Shown: piece after piece, positions 1 to 5,135 of the stretch
Layout: every line of letters begins with the position of its first letter
Position numbering within the stretch: the stretch's first letter is position 1
Source of the DNA: Legionellales bacterium
GTDB lineage: Bacteria; Pseudomonadota; Gammaproteobacteria; Legionellales; Legionellaceae
Direction: 5' to 3'
NCBI GenBank assembly: GCA_020050955.1
Contig: JAGVJT010000241.1
Location: 1-8,048 of the forward strand
DNA: 8,048 nucleotides
Position numbers and translations under genes: made by a program
The notes under the pieces: generated by a model
Databases searched by the model: none
What the model was told of the DNA's origin: nothing
The model's input: only the letters and a program-made list of their open reading frames with translations

Positions 1-1
1 A

Positions 2-139
2 GTTACTGGAACCATGGTAGAACTTTGTGTATTTATGTCACAAAATACGACAGCATTAAACACAACAGTTAACTTATCAACGCAGACCGTCACCAACATA
101 TCATTGGATTACTCTTGCAATACTTGTTCTTTCATCTAG
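2..139 (+). CDS. Possible 3' end of an unrecognised gene (partial)
   Basis: This frame is open from the window edge through 45 codons to a TAG stop at 137-139. The translated tail is rich in Thr, Asn and Ser, with Cys near the end (SCNTCSFI), which would suit an exported or surface protein, but I recognise no domain. It would end 24 bases before the stop of the convergent minus-strand gene at 164. The opposite strand also has an open stretch here (ATG at 97-99 running off the window start), so the coding strand is uncertain. The sequence to the left of the window would decide it. Confidence 0.3.
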   Translation, partial: VTGTMVELCVFMSQNTTALNTTVNLSTQTVTNISLDYSCNTCSFI

Positions 140-163
140 TTGTTCATCCCATTTTCACACAAC

Positions 164-442
164 TCACAACCGTCCCGGAACACAAGGACCAGCGACAAAT
201 TCACCATTAATCATTAAATCCATGTTCACGTGTGCACGCTGATAACGCAAAAGCTCGTTATAACGTTCTTTTGTCACATAAACAGGAACATCACGACAAA
301 AAACCAGGGAGGATTGATAAGTATTCGGTATCGCCTGTGCGGGCAACTCACACTCCCAGCGAAAACGAGAAAGATCACAATCGGCAAACGCAATCCCTGT
401 CCAAACCATGAAGCTTAACACACGTAGAATGCTTGATATCAT
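164..442 (-). CDS. Small exported cysteine-containing protein, unknown function
   Basis: Encodes 92 residues. Residues 1-20 form a clear Sec signal peptide (hydrophobic core, then GIAFA) with predicted cleavage between A20 and D21. That leaves a mature domain of about 72 residues with four cysteines (C22, C31, C49, C87), enough for two periplasmic disulfides; it also contains an aromatic/basic stretch (RFRWECELP) and a C-terminal GPCVPG. The start is placed at 442 rather than the in-frame ATG at 475. An AAAGGG ribosome site (451-456) sits 8 bases upstream of 442, the longer start would add a charged tail before the signal peptide, and the promoter's -10 box (478-483) lies too close to 475. 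I cannot name the family; small conserved exported proteins of this kind are, as I recall, present in Legionella genomes. It diverges from the exported protein at 567. Confidence 0.72.
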   Translation of the reverse strand: MISSILRVLSFMVWTGIAFADCDLSRFRWECELPAQAIPNTYQSSLVFCRDVPVYVTKERYNELLRYQRAHVNMDLMINGEFVAGPCVPGRL

Positions 443-477
443 GTCACAATCCCTTTCTCTAAGTGCTCTTTCCATAC

Positions 478-506
478 ATTATCAGTACATTTCCGTGCAT
501 TGACAA
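478..506 (-). promoter_or_regulatory. Sigma-70-type promoter for the small exported protein
   Basis: Read on the minus strand: TTGTCA (-35, 501-506, 5/6 match), a 17-base spacer, then GATAAT (-10, 478-483, 5/6 match). Transcription would begin near 471, giving a leader of about 28 bases with the ribosome site in it. The -35 box overlaps that of the opposite promoter. Confidence 0.5.
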
Positions 507-529
507 GCATCATCATGATGACCTATACC
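500..529 (+). promoter_or_regulatory. Sigma-70-type promoter for the exported protein at 567
   Basis: TTGACA (-35, 500-505, exact match), an 18-base spacer and TATACC (-10, 524-529, 4/6). Predicted transcription start is near 536, about 30 bases before the start codon. It shares six of seven bases of TTGACAA (500-506) with the -35 box of the divergent promoter. Confidence 0.5.
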
Positions 530-566
530 TGAAAGACAATCAACATTAAAAAATCAGGACAACATC

Positions 567-1277
567 ATGAGACGATTTACACTACGCATCGAAACAATAG
601 CATCTTACTTCGTAGCATGTTGTTTACTATCATGCTTCAGTCATGCTAACGCATTGGATAACACACGAGGATTACGTTATTGCGAGGTAATTGTTGCGAC
701 AAAAGGGCTTGAAGTTTCTGTTTATAACACCATTAATCTTAACAATTGCCCTGCTGATTTATGGAATAAATTATCAACCGACGACATTAAAAAAGAAACT
801 GACGCATTTTTTGTGCACCTTAATGGTCCTCGCTATTTTGTATTTGATGCCATTGAAAATGCATCGCTTATTAACAAAACAGAAAAAATGTTTGGTGGGA
901 TTAATATGCGAGAAGCAGGCGTTCTTCACATTACACCACAAGATTTAATGAATAAATCTAAACCATATTCAGAGCATCAAGTTGACAGAAAGACAACATG
1001 GGTTTATTTATCAGGCAAACCTGTCTATGAATTGGTTAGTCCTGAAGGTGAGGTGTTTGTGATGCAATCTTATTCGATTCAACAAACACCACAGACCGAA
1101 GCCAGTTTAGCTACATTAGGAAAACGTCTAACGCTTCCTAAAGGCTGGCATTTCTACACAGGCACACCATCAAAAACAGAGAAAGTCACTGCAATTGATG
1201 GCCATGCTTTCGTCATCACTGATGATTTCCTTAATACTTATCAAAAAGCAACCCATGATTTACTTACGCATCCATAA
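567..1277 (+). CDS. Exported (periplasmic or lipoprotein) conserved protein, unknown function
   Basis: Encodes 236 residues. The N terminus (MRRFTLR, then a hydrophobic stretch) is a signal sequence. Two processing routes are possible: signal peptidase I after A29 (SHANA), or lipoprotein processing at the LLSC sequence with C23 as the lipidated residue. The mature part contains C39 and C61, which could form a disulfide. The C-terminal motif LPKGWHFYTGTP, followed by a TAIDGHAFVITDDFLNTYQK segment, resembles a conserved exported protein family of unknown function in proteobacteria; that likeness is from memory. The start is supported by AGGA at 556-559, seven bases upstream, and a good promoter at 500-529. 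The stop lies one base from the stop of pssA on the other strand. Confidence 0.8.
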   Translation: MRRFTLRIETIASYFVACCLLSCFSHANALDNTRGLRYCEVIVATKGLEVSVYNTINLNNCPADLWNKLSTDDIKKETDAFFVHLNGPRYFVFDAIENASLINKTEKMFGGINMREAGVLHITPQDLMNKSKPYSEHQVDRKTTWVYLSGKPVYELVSPEGEVFVMQSYSIQQTPQTEASLATLGKRLTLPKGWHFYTGTPSKTEKVTAIDGHAFVITDDFLNTYQKATHDLLTHP

Positions 1278-1278
1278 A

Positions 1279-2070
1279 TCATTTTTCTTTCTTAATGTCG
1301 CGCTCTTTGACTACTCGTCGACGTTGCTTTCGCACACGATGCAGTGCAATGAGTGTTTGAAAAGGGCCTGAGAGCGCGTACACTGAAAAAGAAGCAAATA
1401 ACATGGCTGATGGATTAGCTGCGATAGCGACTACGGCAATCACCACAAGCAAGACATGCAGGAAACGGTTTTTTCCCTTACCATCCAAATCTTTAAAACT
1501 ATAATAACGTACATTACTCACCATAAGCACAGAAACGGTAAGCGAAAACACAACAGTAAGGACACTCACCCATCGGTCAGCACCAACATCGGCATGAAGC
1601 TGACACACCCATGAAAAAGAAGCCAACACAGCGGCGGCGGCAGGACACGCTAATCCTTGAAAGTAACGTTTATCCGCTGTTTCCAATTGCGTATTAAACC
1701 TTGCTAACCGCAAAGCAACTGCTGCGGTATAAATAAACGCGACCAACAAACCAAATTTACCCAGTCCTTCAAACACCCAACTATAGAGTAAAACAGATGG
1801 CGCAACACCAAACGTCACCATGTCAGATAAGCTGTCATATTCTGCACCAAATGCCGTTTGAGTATTCGTCATCCGAGCAATACGTCCATCCAAGCTATCT
1901 GCAATCATACCAATAAAAATGGAAAGTGCTGCAACATCGTATTGAGCTTTGAGTGACGCCATGATGGAGTAAAATGCCGAGAACAAGCTGCACGTTGTTA
2001 ATAAGTTCGGTAATAAATAAATACCAGGATGACCTTCTCGTCGTTTTGTTGTTAAACTTTTTTTAACCAT
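1279..2070 (-). CDS. pssA: CDP-diacylglycerol--serine O-phosphatidyltransferase (PssA)
   Basis: Makes phosphatidylserine from CDP-diacylglycerol and L-serine, the step leading to phosphatidylethanolamine; an integral inner-membrane enzyme. The 263-residue protein is multi-spanning and carries the complete CDP-alcohol phosphotransferase motif: D58-x2-D61-G62-x2-A65-R66-x8-G75-x3-D79-x3-D83, whose aspartates bind the metal and catalyse transfer. It starts with a basic stretch, then IYLLPNLLTTCSLF, as is typical of the membrane-bound type of PssA (the E. coli enzyme is unrelated, of the phospholipase D type). Hydrophobic segments lie at about 20-40, 46-57, 86-122, 143-158, 168-186 and 203-235, and the tail is strongly basic (RKQRRR). 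The start has GGAG (plus-strand CTCC at 2077-2080) six bases upstream. A phosphatidylcholine synthase is an alternative in this superfamily but the N-terminal layout fits PssA better. Confidence 0.92.
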   Translation of the reverse strand: MVKKSLTTKRREGHPGIYLLPNLLTTCSLFSAFYSIMASLKAQYDVAALSIFIGMIADSLDGRIARMTNTQTAFGAEYDSLSDMVTFGVAPSVLLYSWVFEGLGKFGLLVAFIYTAAVALRLARFNTQLETADKRYFQGLACPAAAAVLASFSWVCQLHADVGADRWVSVLTVVFSLTVSVLMVSNVRYYSFKDLDGKGKNRFLHVLLVVIAVVAIAANPSAMLFASFSVYALSGPFQTLIALHRVRKQRRRVVKERDIKKEK

Positions 2071-2113
2071 TTATAACTCCACAAAAAAATCATGCCTCTG
2101 ATGATTGCGATGA

Positions 2114-2122
2114 AGTATACCA
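2114..2122 (-). promoter_or_regulatory. Extended -10 promoter element for pssA
   Basis: On the minus strand this reads TGGTATACT: a TATACT -10 hexamer (5/6) preceded by the TG of an extended -10. No good -35 box is visible 16-18 bases upstream, which extended -10 promoters tolerate. Transcription would start around 2107, about 37 bases before the pssA start codon. Confidence 0.42.
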
Positions 2123-2140
2123 CAAGACATCATATCATCA

Positions 2141-2156
2141 GTTTCATTTTCGAAAC
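2141..2156. repeat. Short inverted repeat upstream of pssA promoter
   Basis: GTTTC and GAAAC arms (2141-2145 and 2152-2156) flank a six-base centre. It overlaps where a pssA -35 region would lie, so it could be an operator; five-base arms can also arise by chance in AT-rich DNA. Confidence 0.22.
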
Positions 2157-2217
2157 ATCCACATAATGCTATACTATGTTTAATAAATAGAAGAACAGCA
2201 TGATTGAATAAAATTCA

Positions 2218-2226
2218 TGTTATGAT
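2218..2226 (+). promoter_or_regulatory. Candidate extended -10 for the DUF3579 gene
   Basis: TGTTATGAT contains a TATGAT hexamer (5/6) preceded by TG one base away, an extended -10 pattern. No convincing -35 is found at the expected spacing. A start near 2233 would place the hairpin at 2241-2254 in the 5' leader. An alternative -10, TATACT at 2170-2175, lies further upstream. Confidence 0.32.
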
Positions 2227-2240
2227 TCGCAGTATAACTA

Positions 2241-2266
2241 CGGCATCAATGCCGATATTATTTTTT
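2241..2266 (+). terminator. Small hairpin followed by a T-run, possible attenuator
   Basis: CGGCATCAATGCCG (2241-2254) folds into a five-base stem (CGGCA/TGCCG) with a TCAA loop, and after ATATTA comes TTTTTT (2261-2266). The position is just ahead of the DUF3579 start codon at 2274, inside what is probably the leader. The gap between stem and T-run is longer than in a standard intrinsic terminator, so it might instead be an operator palindrome or a translation-control hairpin. Confidence 0.33.
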
Positions 2267-2273
2267 ATTCATT

Positions 2274-2558
2274 ATGACGAAAGACGACGATAAAAAAATC
2301 ATGATACAAGGCGTCACTCCTCAAGGTGCCGTTTTTCGACCAAGTGATTGGGCTGAACGCATGAGTGGTACGATGGCAAGCTTTAAAAATAGCCGTATCC
2401 ATTACTCCCCACTTCTGCAACCAAGTGTCAATCACGATGGGTATAAGTGTGTGTTACTTGATCCGAAACTCAAAGAATCAAGCCCTCAAGTTTATCAAGC
2501 CATTTTAGATTTTGCTGTCGCGAATAATTTAAAAATATGTGGCGAAGACGAATCTTAA
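2274..2558 (+). CDS. DUF3579 domain-containing protein
   Basis: Encodes 94 residues with no signal peptide or membrane segment, so probably cytoplasmic. The body matches the DUF3579 family from memory: an IQGVTPQGAVFRPSDWAERM opening (residues 11-30), an HYSP element near 44, a central DGYKCVLLDPKL strand, and a C-terminal helix ending in FAVANNLKI. The family is small and of unknown biochemical role, found mainly in beta- and gammaproteobacteria. The start at 2274 is chosen because family members have a short N-terminal extension before the IQGVT segment; no Shine-Dalgarno sequence is visible in the AT-rich leader, and the only internal alternative (2301) has none either. The stop is six bases from the stop of the convergent Dot/Icm-family gene. 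Confidence 0.85.
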   Translation: MTKDDDKKIMIQGVTPQGAVFRPSDWAERMSGTMASFKNSRIHYSPLLQPSVNHDGYKCVLLDPKLKESSPQVYQAILDFAVANNLKICGEDES

Positions 2559-2564
2559 GTAACA

Positions 2565-3086
2565 CTAAATATTACTTTTTACTGTAGACATCATAGAAAA
2601 GAAACTACTAAATGCGTAGTTCACAGCACTTATGGTCCCTTCAAAGTTAATTGCTAGAATACCCGCAATCAAAAACGTGAATCCTTTTAACCCTTCTTGC
2701 TGACCTGGTTCACTTGCATGAACACAAAGTGCAATACCACGGACAAACCAAACAACGCCTGCAGTTTGAATCAGTAAAAGCAGCGCGTTATAAAATGAAT
2801 TAGGATTAATAGGCGCATAACTTAAAATATTATTCGCACCAAAAAACGTGTTTGAAAAAACACTAATGGATGAAGGCAAATACAATAACAACGCACCGCC
2901 ACCAATCAATGCCAACGGAACGGCCGCTGTTGCTTGTTGATGCTGGCGTTCTCCAAATGATTTCAATTTGATAACACCTGAAATGATCATTAATATCCCA
3001 AATAAGTACCCCATTCCAGATAAAAACCGCTGTACCGGAAGAAGAGAGTTACTTAAATTGATAAGCATTGCTGTTAAATCAACCAT
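2565..3086 (-). CDS. Dot/Icm type IVB secretion membrane protein, IcmC/DotE-DotV family
   Basis: The 173-residue protein has about four hydrophobic helices (roughly 22-40, 53-71, 100-122, 134-150) and no enzymatic motif. The arrangement NLSNSLLPVQRFLSGMGYL near the N terminus, a short basic linker (KLKSFGERQ), LPSS after the second helix, then WFVRG and ASEPGQQEGLKG before a helix ending AGILAINFEGT, is what I recognise in the IcmC/DotE family of Dot/Icm inner-membrane components (related to TraQ of IncI plasmids). DotV is a paralogue of IcmC. The gene stands away from any icm cluster and, from memory, L. pneumophila dotV (lpg0472) lies near proA (lpg0467), so DotV is the more likely identity; sequence alone does not let me separate the two. 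The start is supported by AAGG (plus-strand 3091-3094) about five bases upstream. Converges on the DUF3579 gene. Confidence 0.78.
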   Translation of the reverse strand: MVDLTAMLINLSNSLLPVQRFLSGMGYLFGILMIISGVIKLKSFGERQHQQATAAVPLALIGGGALLLYLPSSISVFSNTFFGANNILSYAPINPNSFYNALLLLIQTAGVVWFVRGIALCVHASEPGQQEGLKGFTFLIAGILAINFEGTISAVNYAFSSFFSMMSTVKSNI

Positions 3087-3162
3087 AATACCTTCATTAT
3101 AGACCTTCTCTTGCTTATCGCTCTCACGTAAGAGGGAATAATAAAACTTAAGAATAACTCTG

Positions 3163-3196
3163 TTTAATCAACAATTGTACAACATATTTTAATCAA
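3163..3196. repeat. 9-bp direct repeat TTTAATCAA in divergent promoter region
   Basis: Two exact copies of TTTAATCAA lie at 3163-3171 and 3188-3196, 25 bases start to start, with overlapping palindromes ACAATTGT (3171-3178) and TTGTACAA (3175-3182) between them. It is a possible regulator-binding region between the Dot/Icm-family gene and the reductase gene. AT-rich composition makes chance occurrence a real possibility. Confidence 0.3.
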
Positions 3197-3235
3197 GTCG
3201 GTATGTTATTAACGTATTGTTTGTTTCAAAAAAAC

Positions 3236-3263
3236 TTGCAATATACAATTTTTCACCTATATT
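3236..3263 (+). promoter_or_regulatory. Candidate promoter for the reductase gene
   Basis: TTGCAA (3236-3241, 4/6) and TATATT (3258-3263, 5/6) are separated by 16 bases, with predicted transcription start near 3270, 28 bases before ATG 3298. A second possible pair is TTGTTT (3221-3226) and TACAAT (3244-3249) with a 17-base spacer. Confidence 0.38.
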
Positions 3264-3297
3264 AGGGATCTTTATTATTCTTAAAATCATTCCTACT

Positions 3298-4032
3298 ATG
3301 CAGGCTAACACCTTTATCTTGACCTTGGAAGAGGCCTATATGATCTCACCCAATGTCAAGCATTTCATTTTTAAAACAGAGTCTAATCAACCTCTTTCTT
3401 ACACACCAGGACAATTTATAACCATTCATTTTGAACATCAAGACGCGAAGCTTCATCGAAGTTACAGCATCGCGAATGCACCTCACAGCTCAGGCTACAT
3501 TGAGCTTGCAGCCGGTTTTGTCCAAGATGGTCCTGGTACAACTTTATTATTTAATTTAAAAAAAGGTGATGCAATTCATGCAACAGGCCCCTTTGGTCGA
3601 TTAATCCTTAAGACGCCGACACCTAAACGCTATATTTTTGCAGCAACAAGCACTGGTATCACACCTTATCGAGCTATGTTACCCGCGTTAGAACAACAGC
3701 TTGAACAAGACGACTCACTAAGCGTAATTATTTTACAAGGTGTTCAAACTAAACAAGACTTGCTTTATCATGACGAGTTCTTAGTTTTTTCTGCCAATCA
3801 TCCACGCGTCTCTTATCATGCGTATCTTAGTCGAGACAAACAACCTAACGCCTTGCAACATGAATATTCAGGTTACGTGCAACATGCTTTTCCAACACTG
3901 CAAATGAGCCCTACAGAAGACATAGTGTATTTATGTGGCAATCCGAGTATGATCGATGAAGCTTTTGCTTGGTTGAAAACGCACGATTTTCCACTTCAAC
4001 ATATTATTCGAGAAAAATATATTTCTCGATGA
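3298..4032 (+). CDS. Ferredoxin--NADP+ reductase-like FAD/NAD(P)-binding oxidoreductase
   Basis: A 244-residue flavoprotein reductase that should move electrons between NAD(P)H and a carrier such as ferredoxin or flavodoxin, using FAD. Domain order: FAD-binding beta-barrel (about 1-105) with RSYSIAN at 54-60 (flavin binding), the GPFG turn at 97-100; then the NAD(P)-binding Rossmann domain with ATSTGITPYR at 116-125, CGNPSMID at 213-220, and a C-terminal REKYISR tail. The nucleotide motif normally reads GTGITP; here the first glycine is serine. The frame is open further upstream to a TTG at 3217, but that region encodes a non-conserved hydrophobic stretch and overlaps the likely promoter, so ATG 3298 is preferred. 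It has no clear ribosome site, while ATG 3340 has a strong one (GGAAGAGG, 3327-3334) but would remove the first conserved strand. The aldolase gene follows 42 bases later. The exact partner is unknown. Confidence 0.85.
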   Translation: MQANTFILTLEEAYMISPNVKHFIFKTESNQPLSYTPGQFITIHFEHQDAKLHRSYSIANAPHSSGYIELAAGFVQDGPGTTLLFNLKKGDAIHATGPFGRLILKTPTPKRYIFAATSTGITPYRAMLPALEQQLEQDDSLSVIILQGVQTKQDLLYHDEFLVFSANHPRVSYHAYLSRDKQPNALQHEYSGYVQHAFPTLQMSPTEDIVYLCGNPSMIDEAFAWLKTHDFPLQHIIREKYISR

Positions 4033-4074
4033 CATACATTCAGTTTAATCACTCACAACTTAAAAGGAAACATT

Positions 4075-5088
4075 ATGTATTATGATGAGTTATCCAGCAC
4101 CATAGAACACCTCCTACAAGATGGAAAAGGCATTTTAGCTGCAGACGAAAGTAACAGTACGATTGCCAAACGATTTGCAAACATTCATGTCGAAAACAAT
4201 GAAGAAAATCGTCGCGACTATCGATTATTACTTGCAACAACACCAAAACTAGAACAATACGTTAGCGGTGTTATTCTGTTTGAAGAAACTTTTTCTCACC
4301 AAGATGCACAAGGCACACCGATTGCAGAATTATTTGCTCAAAAAGGCATTATTCCTGGCATCAAAGTTGATAAAGGCTTAGTCGATTTAGCCAACACAGA
4401 AGGCGAAAAAGTAACGCAAGGCCTGGATGGACTATTTGAGCGTTTGATGCATTTTAAAGCCCTAGGCGCACGTTTTGCTAAATGGCGCAACGTGTATTCT
4501 ATTTCTGAATACACACCAAGCTTAACAGCCATCAAAGCTGGCGCTGAAATGCTTGCCCGCTATGCGGCAACATGCCAAGCTGCAGGCCTTGTTCCGATTG
4601 TAGAGCCTGAAGTGTTGATGGACGGGGATCATTCAATCGAGCAATGTGCCGAAGTCAGTGAAATGGTGCTTCATGAAGTCTTCAAAGCATTGTTTATCCA
4701 CCAAGTTGATCTTGAACACATCATTTTAAAACCAAGCATGGTCACTTGTGGAAAAGACGTGTTACCTTTCAGCTCACCTGAAGAAATTGCAGACTACACA
4801 TTGAGCGTTTTCCGTAACCACGTGCCTGCAGCCGTTCCATCCATTAACTTCTTATCTGGTGGACAATCACCCGATCAAGCAACGATTAATTTAAACGCAA
4901 TCAACAGCCATTCCATTCAACCATGGACATTAAGCTTTTCTTATGGTCGAGCACTTCAAGATGAGTGCATAAAAGTATGGGCAGGAAAAGCAGCGAATGT
5001 CGAAAAAGCGCAAGCAGAATTATTGCGTCGCGCGCAACTCAATAGCCTCGCTTGTTTTGGTGAGTACGAAGCTATTGTAACTGCTTAA
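4075..5088 (+). CDS. fba: Class I fructose-bisphosphate aldolase (Schiff-base, eukaryote-type)
   Basis: Cleaves fructose 1,6-bisphosphate to glyceraldehyde 3-phosphate and dihydroxyacetone phosphate, or the reverse in gluconeogenesis, by a metal-free Schiff-base mechanism in the cytosol. The 337-residue protein covers the family almost end to end: GKGILAADES (18-26, D24 equivalent to rabbit D33), GIKVDKG (95-101), FAKWR (K136, equivalent to K146), IVEPEV (E177, equivalent to E187), ILKPSMV with Schiff-base lysine K219 (equivalent to K229), and NFLSGGQSPDQAT (258-270, phosphate binding). It is distinct from the DhnA-type class I enzyme FbaB of E. coli and from zinc-dependent class II. The C-terminal tail ends EYEAIVTA rather than in the tyrosine of vertebrate enzymes. 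A good ribosome site (AAGGA, 4064-4068) lies six bases before ATG. It may share a transcript with the upstream reductase; a hairpin terminator follows. Confidence 0.95.
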   Translation: MYYDELSSTIEHLLQDGKGILAADESNSTIAKRFANIHVENNEENRRDYRLLLATTPKLEQYVSGVILFEETFSHQDAQGTPIAELFAQKGIIPGIKVDKGLVDLANTEGEKVTQGLDGLFERLMHFKALGARFAKWRNVYSISEYTPSLTAIKAGAEMLARYAATCQAAGLVPIVEPEVLMDGDHSIEQCAEVSEMVLHEVFKALFIHQVDLEHIILKPSMVTCGKDVLPFSSPEEIADYTLSVFRNHVPAAVPSINFLSGGQSPDQATINLNAINSHSIQPWTLSFSYGRALQDECIKVWAGKAANVEKAQAELLRRAQLNSLACFGEYEAIVTA

Positions 5089-5094
5089 TGGCTC

Positions 5095-5128
5095 AAACAT
5101 GCATCGTGATGTTTCACGATGCATGTTT
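5095..5128. terminator. Bidirectional hairpin terminator between aldolase and protease genes
   Basis: A perfect 15-bp inverted repeat (5095-5109 pairing with 5114-5128) with a four-base loop (TGTT) begins six bases after the aldolase stop and ends seven bases before the protease stop. The outer pairs are A-T, so each strand ends the stem with a short T-run (GTTT), suiting termination of both convergent transcripts. Confidence 0.8.
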
Positions 5129-5135
5129 ATCATGT

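Noticed and set aside
1..99. Minus-strand frame from ATG at 97-99 running off the window start
   Set aside because: Only 33 codons are visible, there is no ribosome site and no recognisable motif; it competes with the plus-strand frame at 2-139 and neither can be settled here.
691..948. 85-codon hydrophobic frame inside the exported-protein gene
   Set aside because: Out-of-frame shadow; the hydrophobic look comes from T-rich codons read in the wrong frame, with no ribosome site.
3096..3101. Perfect TATAAT on the minus strand just upstream of the Dot/Icm-family gene
   Set aside because: It would start transcription only about three bases before the ATG, cutting off the ribosome site at 3091-3094, and no -35 box lies at the right distance.
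3121..3134. CTCT...AGAG small inverted repeat upstream of the Dot/Icm-family gene
   Set aside because: Four-base arms are too short to separate from chance.
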